Shown here: positions 1-7,500 of the stretch, one piece after another
Layout: each line of letters starts with the position of its first letter
Numbering within the stretch: the first letter of the stretch is position 1
NCBI RefSeq assembly: GCF_900119075.1
Contig: NZ_FPIP01000004.1
Coordinates: 309,309 to 373,308 of the forward strand
Reading direction: 5' to 3'
From: Ruminococcus flavefaciens
GTDB taxonomy: Bacteria; Bacillota; Clostridia; Oscillospirales; Ruminococcaceae
DNA length: 64,000 nt
Made by a program: the position numbers and the translations under genes
The notes under the pieces: model-generated
What the model was told of the DNA's origin: nothing
Databases searched by the model: none
The model's input: only the letters and a program-made list of their open reading frames with translations

Positions 1-2289
1 GTAGGTGAGCTTACTCTCGAACAGAAAGCAAACCAAATGGTTCAGCCTGCGGTCTACAACATCACTACTGATGACATGAAAGCCAACGACTACGGCAGTA
101 TCCTGTCCACTGTCGGCTGTATAGATTCCGATGCATGGTGCGAGACCGTTGACGGCTTCCAGAATGCCGCTATTGAATCAGAGGCAGGTATTCCATATAT
201 CTATGGTCAGGACGATGTTCACGGCGTCAATTATTGCAGAGATGCAGTATACTTCCCCCATAATATCGGACAAGGAGCAGCAAATGATGAAGAGCTTGCA
301 TATCAGGTAGGTCTTATCACAGCCGACGAAGCAAAGCTCTGTCATATGATGTGGAACTTCTCACCATGCGTGGCACAGTCCGTTGATCCGCGCTGGGGAC
401 GTACCTATGAGTCCTACGGCTCCGACCTTGACACCATTACAAAACTCAGCACAGCCTATACTAAGGGACTTCAGGACGGCGGACTTGTTGCCTGCGCAAA
501 ACACTTCTTTGCTGACGGTAACGTAGTATACGGCACAGGCGAGGAGGGCACTCCCCTCAAGCGTATAGACCGCGGCGACGCACAGCTCACCAACGCAGAG
601 ATAGAAGAACTTCTAAAGGTATATCAGGCTCAGATAGACGCAGGCGTACAGACCATAATGATAAGCCACTCGTCACTCAACGGCGTGAAAATGCACGAAA
701 ACAAAGAATACATCATGAAGCTCAAAGATGAAATGGGATTTGAAGGCTTCATCGTCAGCGACTGGGGCTCCATTGAGCACACCTCGGGAGCCACATATAA
801 GGAACAGGTCATCAACGGCGTAAACGCAGGAATTGATATGCTCATGGAGACCGATAAATATGACGAGGCAAAGCAGATAATCGTTGACGCTGTGAGCAGC
901 GGCGAGATAACCGAGGAGCGTGTAAACGACGCTGTTACAAGAATAATCAAGGTCAAGAAAGAGGCAGGCATATTCGATGATCCGCTCTGCGAGAACCTGC
1001 AAACAAAGCAGAAGGAAACTGGCTCTCTTGAATACCGAAAGATAGCCGAAAAGCTTGTTGAGGAGAGCCTTGTGCTACTCAAAAACGACAATAAAGTACT
1101 TCCTATCAAGGAGGGCACAAAGGTCTATATCACTGGTCCTGCGGCAAACAATGGTCAGGTACAGTGCGGCGGTTGGACTATGGACTGGAACGGTGCAAGC
1201 ACAAAGGACGTCCCGGGTGTAACTACTATCAGGGAAGCATTTGAAAGATACGCTGAGAGTTACGGAATAGAGGTCATAACTGATAAGGAAGAAGCGGAGA
1301 AAGCCGATGTTGTGCTGCTTTGCTTAGGCGAGCAGGCATATGCCGAGTGGAACGGCGATACCGAGGATATGAGCCTTTTCGGTACTCTTGGACTTGACGG
1401 CAATTCAAAGGCACGACAGGAAGCCAAGGAACTTGGCAAGCCCACTGTTGCTTGTATCGTTGCAGGCAGACAGGTCCTCATAAATCCCAGAATATACGAT
1501 CAGTGGGACAGCGTTGTAATGTGCTATCTCCCTGGCTCTGAGGGCAAGGGCATTTCCGATGTGCTCTGCGGCTGTGCCGATTTCAAGGGCAAACTGCCCG
1601 CACCGTGGTATGGCTCATTAGACCAGATAGGTACTGACAAGTGCTGGCTGGAAAGAGGCTACGGACTAAGCTACGGCGACGGCTTCAAGGCACAGCCCGA
1701 GCCTGAGACTATACTTGATCCGCCGACTGTAGCTGTACTTGATCCTGCATTGGAAGGTACTAATTATAAAGCAGGATTGTTTAAGGACGGCGTATACGTC
1801 AATGAATATGCAAATATCAAACTCAATGTTCCCGGAGAACTAAATTATTTCCCTAATGATACTGATCCCGAGGAAAAAGAAGCTTACATTGCAGAGCTTA
1901 CTGATGAAGAAGAGATCAGGCGCGAAAGGTCGCAAATACTTGAAACAAGTTTTGGCAATGCTAAAGAATCCGTAATGGTATTCTTTGTAAACACAAAGAT
2001 AGGATTCCCTGATTCTGCTGACGCTACCGCAGAAGACGTTATGGATTATTGCAAGGAATGGATAGATGGCCAGATAACTAATGATGGCGATAATGCTGAC
2101 TGGAAAGAACGTAAAAAGGTAAAGCTTGGCAGCGAAGAATTTTTGAGAGATGTAGTTTATTATTGGGACGGCAAGGCATTCGATTGTTTCTATATGAGAA
2201 AGCTTGATGATGACCTTGTTTGCTGGATATATGTGACAACAAGTGAACAAGGTAGAACTCCCGAATATTATGAGGCTTTGTTTAAATAA
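1..2289 (+). CDS. GH3 family glycosidase, 5' end outside window
   Basis: Beta-glucosidase or beta-xylosidase-type GH3 enzyme releasing terminal sugars from oligosaccharides; substrate cannot be told from sequence. The frame is open from base 1, and the codons before the first in-frame ATG (base 37) read ELTLEQKANQMVQ, the usual start of a GH3 barrel, so the true start lies upstream. The barrel carries KHFFADG and the nucleophile motif GFIVSDWGS (Asp near residue 248 of the visible protein). The C-terminal alpha/beta sandwich runs to about residue 565 and ends WLERGYGLSYGDG. There is no fibronectin-III module. Instead about 180 acidic residues with no recognised domain follow. No dockerin is seen, and secretion cannot be judged because the N-terminus is missing. 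A bidirectional terminator follows. Confidence 0.9.
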   Translation, partial: VGELTLEQKANQMVQPAVYNITTDDMKANDYGSILSTVGCIDSDAWCETVDGFQNAAIESEAGIPYIYGQDDVHGVNYCRDAVYFPHNIGQGAANDEELAYQVGLITADEAKLCHMMWNFSPCVAQSVDPRWGRTYESYGSDLDTITKLSTAYTKGLQDGGLVACAKHFFADGNVVYGTGEEGTPLKRIDRGDAQLTNAEIEELLKVYQAQIDAGVQTIMISHSSLNGVKMHENKEYIMKLKDEMGFEGFIVSDWGSIEHTSGATYKEQVINGVNAGIDMLMETDKYDEAKQIIVDAVSSGEITEERVNDAVTRIIKVKKEAGIFDDPLCENLQTKQKETGSLEYRKIAEKLVEESLVLLKNDNKVLPIKEGTKVYITGPAANNGQVQCGGWTMDWNGASTKDVPGVTTIREAFERYAESYGIEVITDKEEAEKADVVLLCLGEQAYAEWNGDTEDMSLFGTLGLDGNSKARQEAKELGKPTVACIVAGRQVLINPRIYDQWDSVVMCYLPGSEGKGISDVLCGCADFKGKLPAPWYGSLDQIGTDKCWLERGYGLSYGDGFKAQPEPETILDPPTVAVLDPALEGTNYKAGLFKDGVYVNEYANIKLNVPGELNYFPNDTDPEEKEAYIAELTDEEEIRRERSQILETSFGNAKESVMVFFVNTKIGFPDSADATAEDVMDYCKEWIDGQITNDGDNADWKERKKVKLGSEEFLRDVVYYWDGKAFDCFYMRKLDDDLVCWIYVTTSEQGRTPEYYEALFK

Positions 2290-2307
2290 ATCAGCAGAGT
2301 TTTAAAT

Positions 2308-2341
2308 AAAGTAAAAGCCTCCCTCGGGAGGCTTTTACTTT
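2308..2341. terminator. Bidirectional intrinsic terminator
   Basis: Perfect 15-bp stem (AAAGTAAAAGCCTCC paired with GGAGGCTTTTACTTT) with a CTCG loop, A/T-rich on both sides. It lies between convergent genes (GH3 on plus, serine hydrolase on minus), so it can serve both. Confidence 0.85.
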
Positions 2342-2448
2342 ATCAATTGTATTAAAAGATACTGAATAAGATCATTTTCTTTTGAAACTGTTACTTTATA
2401 ATAAGGATCTGATGCGATAAATGTTAACACAGCTATGATTTTTAAAAA

Positions 2449-4371
2449 TCAGCAGCACCAGAAGTTGTACATCTCAAAGAATATCATTGCGGATACGGTT
2501 ATAAGGTTGCCTGCAAAGCAGGACAGACTGCGTATTCTTCCGTAGGGGAGCTTCTTTTTTGACATGAATGAGTAAGCAGCGGCAAGAAGCGCAAGTCCGC
2601 ATAATGCCAGACAAATAATCTGTATAACTCCGATGACCGTGCCCTCGGTCTTGGTGAGACCGTTGTTGTCTCCGTTTACGCGAATTGCAACAATGGATAT
2701 CATTGCAGCAAGTGATATTATCTTTGCAAACTGTCCTGCGGTGATGATGTGTGCAAAGGAAAGGGGAGCGGCTTTATGTGCCTTATTGAGCTTTCGCTTT
2801 GCAAGGAGTATGAACAGCGAGGCAACTCCGCAGAGCATGAAGCCTGCAAGTAGACAGAGCTTAGGAATATAATTCTTTATTTCGAGATATTCCGAGCAGC
2901 TGTTTACAATGCCATGTCTGCCGTCAGAATGTTCAACTATGCTGTAAATAGTATCATCGTAATATTCTTCGGAATGATATTCAATAAATACACCGTCAGC
3001 AACCTTCGCAGCGTTTATATTATCAATTGAGAATGCGTCCATGTAAAGTATAAATCTTCCCATTCCTGCCGCATGGGTACGTGTGTCCGAATAGTATCCG
3101 CTGTATGGTGTCAGATCAAATTTTTCATAGTTTTCACCGATATATTTTTTTGTCTTCAAGCTGCCGAAAACATATGAGCATAAATAGTTCGGGAAATCAT
3201 CACCACAGTTTGAAAGACCTACGATTCCGAACTTTGATACGGGATCGAATTCCATATTAGCAACACAGCCAAATGTAGCTCCTGTATGTCCGAAGGTGCG
3301 GACGTTGTTGTATTCATGGACGTCAAAGCCAAAGCTGAAGCTGGGTATATCAGTGTTTCCGTAGAATGAGGAGCCTGACAGGAGCTTCTCCTGAGTTTCG
3401 GCATTTTTGAACAATGGGTGGGCGTCGTTGACCAAAGCCTGTGCGTAGGTAGCAAGGTCGCCGAGAGTACCCGTTATTGCGCCGCAGGGATAAAGCTGAT
3501 CGTTGAACATACAGGTGCCCTTGGACTTGTATTCTTCTCTCACCCCGTCCTCTATTGTTCCGTCTTCATTTTCTTTATAGCTTTGATGCAGGGATAATTC
3601 ATAGCACATCGTTTTCATGCGCTGCTCTCTTACCCACGGATTATCGGTAAAGTCGGGACCTGCTGAGGTGTGCTCCATGCCGAGGGGCTCAAAGATATTC
3701 TTGTGGACATAGTCAACATAGTCCATACCGCTTACCCGCTGAACGATAAGTCCTGCAAGAGAAGCTGCCCAATTTGAGTAGGAAGCCACTTCACCGGGAC
3801 GGTAGGTCTGAGCAGGCTCCACATTTTTGAGAGCTTCTTCAAGTGACGGCATTTCAGCCATATCCTCTGATGTGGAGTCGTAAAACTTCTCACACCAGCC
3901 GCCCTTGTGGTTCATGATGTCCATAAGTGTAATGGGATCATCGTATTTAAGGTGGCTGAAGAAATCATCGGGGAGGTATGTGCGGATATCTGCTTCAAGG
4001 TCGATCTTTCCCTGTTCCCAGAGCTGCATGATGCTTACCCATGTAAAGGTCTTGGAAATGCTGCCCCATTCAAACACGCTGTTCTCGTCAGCGAGAGTGT
4101 GCTCCTCAATATTGGTGCAGCCGTAGTAGCGTGTGTACAGTATTTCGTCACCGTGGAAAACAAGCTCCACACGAGCGCTGTCAGTCTTGCTGTTTTTGAT
4201 ATTGGTGGGATGTGCGTCTATTTTTTCCTGACCGCTTATAAGTTTACTGACGGTTATTCCCGACGGACATTTTAGTTCGTCATCTTCTGCAAAAGCACTG
4301 AATGGCTGAGTATAGACTGTAAGCACAGCCGCAGCAATGAGAGCGGCAGTTCTGCGAAGTATTCTTTTCAT
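2449..4371 (-). CDS. Membrane-anchored class C beta-lactamase-fold serine hydrolase
   Basis: Secreted serine hydrolase of the beta-lactamase/D-alanyl peptidase fold, about 640 residues. It has an N-terminal signal peptide (residues 1-28), the nucleophile motif S-x-x-K (GSISKTF, Ser near 104), a Y-x-N-type motif (YSN) and an HTG triad motif (FGHTGATFG). After about residue 500 four hydrophobic segments are predicted, so the catalytic part probably sits outside the membrane. The start was set at MKRIL because GGAGG lies about 9 bases upstream; the start codon 18 bases further up has no such site. It is the last gene of a GntR-ABC-permease-permease operon, which suggests a cell-envelope or peptide-resistance role (inference). 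The true substrate is unknown; peptidase or esterase activity is as likely as beta-lactamase activity. Confidence 0.8.
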   Translation of the reverse strand: MKRILRRTAALIAAAVLTVYTQPFSAFAEDDELKCPSGITVSKLISGQEKIDAHPTNIKNSKTDSARVELVFHGDEILYTRYYGCTNIEEHTLADENSVFEWGSISKTFTWVSIMQLWEQGKIDLEADIRTYLPDDFFSHLKYDDPITLMDIMNHKGGWCEKFYDSTSEDMAEMPSLEEALKNVEPAQTYRPGEVASYSNWAASLAGLIVQRVSGMDYVDYVHKNIFEPLGMEHTSAGPDFTDNPWVREQRMKTMCYELSLHQSYKENEDGTIEDGVREEYKSKGTCMFNDQLYPCGAITGTLGDLATYAQALVNDAHPLFKNAETQEKLLSGSSFYGNTDIPSFSFGFDVHEYNNVRTFGHTGATFGCVANMEFDPVSKFGIVGLSNCGDDFPNYLCSYVFGSLKTKKYIGENYEKFDLTPYSGYYSDTRTHAAGMGRFILYMDAFSIDNINAAKVADGVFIEYHSEEYYDDTIYSIVEHSDGRHGIVNSCSEYLEIKNYIPKLCLLAGFMLCGVASLFILLAKRKLNKAHKAAPLSFAHIITAGQFAKIISLAAMISIVAIRVNGDNNGLTKTEGTVIGVIQIICLALCGLALLAAAYSFMSKKKLPYGRIRSLSCFAGNLITVSAMIFFEMYNFWCC

Positions 4372-4385
4372 GTATATCCACCTCC

Positions 4386-5165
4386 TCAAAGCTCACGGGC
4401 TTCATAGTCCACTACCGAGCATATAAGCTGATAGAGGGTGAAGCCGAAGCCGATAAAAATCAGTATAATGCTGAGCACCAGACCGTTCATGGGAGCTGCC
4501 AGTGCCATGAGCATATTTACAAGCACGATAAGTGCAGGCTTCAGTATATCTATATTGAATATCAGAATAATGGCAGCTGTTACAGCATAGACCAGTGCAA
4601 TTCCGCCTAAGAATTTAAGAAAGCTCCTCAGTATGGAGTTGTTCTTGCTTGAAATTCCCTTTTTGAAATATTTCCTGTGCTGACCTGCCATGACCATGAG
4701 CGTAACAGCGAAAATAAACCAGAATATTGAGTTCTCCATAGCCTTCATCTGTATACCTGTACCGAAACCGCTTGATACTTCGTATAAGTTACTTATGTCC
4801 TTAGAAATCATAGAGGTGTGGAAATCACTGAATTTTTCCATTATAAGGTACAGGATAAAAATAATTATTGAAAAGACGGTATATATTCCCGTAGTCAGTG
4901 CAAAACGGGAAATTACTATGCTTTTTCGGTCAGCGGGGATAACAGTGAATATTTTTCCTGCATTATGAGTCTTTTCTGCCATTGTAATAAAAGGTACGAG
5001 CATAACTCCCAGCACAATTATGCTGAATACCATGAATAAGGCTTCTGTGATAATTCCAATGACTACAAATGCAGCAGTCAGCAGGAAAATAAGGAAGAAT
5101 ATACCCTTGTTCCTGCCCTTTGCCGATATGAGATCGACTCGGATGAGATCAATTATCTTTTTCAT
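4386..5165 (-). CDS. ABC transporter membrane subunit (second permease)
   Basis: Integral membrane protein of about 259 residues, with six or so hydrophobic segments and a basic N-terminus (MKKIIDLIRVDLISAKGRNKG). It is probably a permease half of the exporter encoded upstream, being homologous in layout but not closely in sequence to the preceding permease gene. AAGGAGGG eight bases before the chosen ATG fixes the start; a longer reading frame upstream has no ribosome-binding site. It ends 14 bases before the serine hydrolase start. Transported substrate unknown. Confidence 0.7.
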   Translation of the reverse strand: MKKIIDLIRVDLISAKGRNKGIFFLIFLLTAAFVVIGIITEALFMVFSIIVLGVMLVPFITMAEKTHNAGKIFTVIPADRKSIVISRFALTTGIYTVFSIIIFILYLIMEKFSDFHTSMISKDISNLYEVSSGFGTGIQMKAMENSIFWFIFAVTLMVMAGQHRKYFKKGISSKNNSILRSFLKFLGGIALVYAVTAAIILIFNIDILKPALIVLVNMLMALAAPMNGLVLSIILIFIGFGFTLYQLICSVVDYEAREL

Positions 5166-5176
5166 ATTTTCCCTCC

Positions 5177-5890
5177 TTAAAGCTCTTTGTCTGAAGCCTT
5201 TTTGACTGTAACCGCGCAGAACAGGTATGCTGCGGCTAAGGTGACTGCATTGAGTATAGCGATGGACAGCCATTTGCCTGCCGAAGTCTGCGGCAGCAGT
5301 ATATTCTTTAATGCTTCAAGCTTCTCATTGTATATCATAACAGATATGAATGTGGCTACTGCAGCAAATACAGCCACTATTATTATAAACTCACGTATGG
5401 CGGTCTCCATATTTTTGACCTCCGAGCGCATCTGCACAAAGCAGAGAACTATAGTTATGAAGGCGAATATCGCAGCTGCAAGCAGATAAAGTTTTTCATA
5501 TCTGCTGTACGGGATTCCAGAGAATCTTCCTGCTATATACGAAAGCTTTTCGGGGAGTATCTTGTAAAGCGAGGAGATCCTGCATATGAACAAACACAGA
5601 AAAGAGAGCAGTTCGCCTATGAACATAGTAACGAACATTTCAGTAAAAAGCGCCTTTATTACAGAGCTTCTGCGGACAGGCAGCATACCGTAGAGCCTTT
5701 TGCAGCTTGAATTGTTGATTCCCTGTATTGGCGCTATGATCATTACAAAGTTCAATCCACAAAGGATACCAAAGGTGAGACCGAACAGTGAGGCTATAAT
5801 GCTTACTACGACAAATATGGCTACATAAGGCACAGTGAGACTGCTGACTGAGATAAGGTCAAACCTTATCATTTTCATCATGTCGTTCAT
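5177..5890 (-). CDS. ABC-2-type transporter membrane subunit (first permease)
   Basis: About 237 residues with six predicted membrane segments, starting MNDMMKMIRFDLISVSS. This opening resembles the second permease (IRVDLIS versus IRFDLIS), suggesting an old duplication. The start is set by AAAGGAGG six bases upstream, and it overlaps the 3' end of the ATPase gene by 32 bases, implying translational coupling. Together with the ATPase it should form an exporter of the YtrB/BcrA type. Substrate unknown. Confidence 0.75.
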   Translation of the reverse strand: MNDMMKMIRFDLISVSSLTVPYVAIFVVVSIIASLFGLTFGILCGLNFVMIIAPIQGINNSSCKRLYGMLPVRRSSVIKALFTEMFVTMFIGELLSFLCLFICRISSLYKILPEKLSYIAGRFSGIPYSRYEKLYLLAAAIFAFITIVLCFVQMRSEVKNMETAIREFIIIVAVFAAVATFISVMIYNEKLEALKNILLPQTSAGKWLSIAILNAVTLAAAYLFCAVTVKKASDKEL

Positions 5891-6743
5891 GTCTGTCCTC
5901 CTTTGCAACATAGACCAGTATCTCGTCGATATTAGCCTTTTCGGTCTCAAGCTCGTCTGATACCTCGTCGAGAAATTCTGTGCTGAGAAGTGCGTCGAAG
6001 CCGTTTCTGTAGCCGTGGAAGCCTATGCATTTTTCACGCAGTGCAGAGGAGATGTCCTCCTCAGAGCCTCTGAGAATAACGTATTTTTCGTTGAGTTCAT
6101 CTTTAGTTCCCGTGAACCAAACTCTGCCGTTGTGGAGTATTGTAACGTAGTCGGCGATACGCTCCACATCAGATGTGATATGTGTGGAGAAGAGGACGCT
6201 TCTGTTTTCGTTCTCGATGTACTCGGCAAGAATATCGAGAAGCTCGTCACGGGCAACGGGATCAAGACCGCTTGTGGGCTCGTCGAGTATCATAAAGTCA
6301 GCCTTGTGAGACAGTGCAATGGCTATCATAAGCTTCATTTTCATGCCCTTTGAGAATTCGCCAACACGCTTGTTGTCAGGAAGTCCGAAGGACTTGAGAC
6401 GGCCAGCGAACTCCTTGCTGTCCCAGTCCTTGTAGAAGGGCTTCAGCTGTTTTTCTATCTGTTTTGCAGTGAGGTGGTCTGCAAGGTAAAGGCTGTCAAA
6501 AACTACGCCCAGCTTTTCCTTTATGGCGATAGTGTCAGTAACGCTGTCAAGACCGAAAACGCTTATCTTGCCGCTGTCTATGTTAGCCATATTGAGTATG
6601 GAACGGATAGTAGTAGTCTTGCCCGAGCCGTTTTCACCTACAAATCCCATGATATAACCCTTTGGCAGTGTAAAGCTGACATCCTTAAGTGCAAAGCTGT
6701 CGTAAGCCTTGTTGAGCCCTTTTATCTCCAGAATGTTCTCCAT
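5859..6743 (-). CDS. ABC transporter ATP-binding protein (BcrA/YtrB type)
   Basis: 294-residue cytoplasmic ATPase. Walker A is GENGSGKTT, the ABC signature is a degenerate FSKGMK, Walker B is MILDEPTSGLDP, and the H-loop is FSTHITSD. The SKGM signature is typical of ATPases encoded next to YtrA-like GntR regulators and ABC-2 permeases. The last ~70 residues form a small C-terminal domain common in this group. It follows the GntR gene by 3 bases. Likely role: powering export of a peptide or envelope-active compound. Confidence 0.88.
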   Translation of the reverse strand: MENILEIKGLNKAYDSFALKDVSFTLPKGYIMGFVGENGSGKTTTIRSILNMANIDSGKISVFGLDSVTDTIAIKEKLGVVFDSLYLADHLTAKQIEKQLKPFYKDWDSKEFAGRLKSFGLPDNKRVGEFSKGMKMKLMIAIALSHKADFMILDEPTSGLDPVARDELLDILAEYIENENRSVLFSTHITSDVERIADYVTILHNGRVWFTGTKDELNEKYVILRGSEEDISSALREKCIGFHGYRNGFDALLSTEFLDEVSDELETEKANIDEILVYVAKEDRHERHDENDKV

Positions 6744-6746
6744 AAA

Positions 6747-7118
6747 TCATTCCTCCATGAATTTTTTTAGCGTGGCGACGATCTCGTCATCGGAAAGTCC
6801 CGCATTTCTGCCGTTCAGGACGGCTTTCTCGAAGCCTTCCTCCATTTCGCAGAGCATACGCTCGCGGAGGAGCTCGTTGTTGCTTGGCGCAACGAAATAT
6901 CCCTTGCCTGTAACAGAGATAATAAAGCCCTCCTCAGCAAGGTCATTGTATACTCTTGTGGTTGTGATAACGCTTATTTTCAGATCTCTTGCAAGCTGGC
7001 GGATAGACGGCAGCTGCTCGTCTTCCGCGATCTTGCCCTCAAGTATCTGAGCCTTTATCTGCTGCTCTATCTGTTCATAGATAGGCAGTTCAGATTTATT
7101 TTTTATAACTATCTTCAT
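6747..7118 (-). CDS. GntR-family (YtrA subfamily) transcription regulator
   Basis: 123-residue regulator with an N-terminal winged helix (PIYEQIEQQIKAQI ... LPSIRQLARDLKIS) and only a short helical tail, the pattern of the YtrA subfamily. The start is MKIVIKNKS; a longer frame upstream would run into the operator. It is the first gene of the operon with the ABC exporter and serine hydrolase. A perfect inverted repeat overlaps its own -10 box, so autorepression of the operon is likely; the inducer is unknown, but in related systems it is an envelope-active antibiotic. Confidence 0.88.
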   Translation of the reverse strand: MKIVIKNKSELPIYEQIEQQIKAQILEGKIAEDEQLPSIRQLARDLKISVITTTRVYNDLAEEGFIISVTGKGYFVAPSNNELLRERMLCEMEEGFEKAVLNGRNAGLSDDEIVATLKKFMEE

Positions 7119-7130
7119 AGTGCACTCCTG

Positions 7131-7168
7131 TGTTATACTGTATATATCATCGTATATACAGTATAACA
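7131..7168 (-). promoter_or_regulatory. Operator of the GntR/ABC operon
   Basis: Perfect inverted repeat: TGTTATACTGTATATA, six-base spacer TCATCG, then TATATACAGTATAACA. It overlaps the -10 box and the first transcribed bases of the GntR operon, a repressor-site position. YtrA-type regulators bind inverted repeats of this kind. Confidence 0.8.
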
Positions 7169-7188
7169 CATATTGATCTGTTTGTCAA
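7160..7188 (-). promoter_or_regulatory. Promoter of the GntR/ABC/serine hydrolase operon
   Basis: On the minus strand: TTGACA (7188-7183), 17 bases, TATACT (7165-7160). The -35 is perfect. The promoter matches 22 of 29 positions of the promoter of the second GntR operon (57351-57379). Confidence 0.8.
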
Positions 7189-7338
7189 TACACCCGAATA
7201 AAAAAATTTATGTACGTACCGCAAATAACTGTATATAGCCTGTTTATGAAAAGAAAGCACATTCAGAAACTGTTTTATAAGGTTTTTTCACCAAGCCTGT
7301 TTAACGTGGAGGGCGTTTAAGTATTGCATTAACAGATG

Positions 7339-7367
7339 TTGACTGCGGTTTCTTTATATGTTATAAT
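7339..7367 (+). promoter_or_regulatory. Promoter of the GH9-like gene
   Basis: TTGACT, 17-base spacer, TATAAT. It predicts a leader of about 125 bases before the GGGAGGG ribosome-binding site of the gene at 7501. No other gene is seen between 7189 and 7500. Confidence 0.75.
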
Positions 7368-7500
7368 TCTGATAAAGGAATAGAAGAATGTATTATTTTT
7401 CAACTCGATTTAGAGGGACGATAAGTATGTTTGCCTTTTATCCTTTATAACTGACACTTATAAATACATATGTTATATTAAAAAAAAGGGAGGGTTTCAT

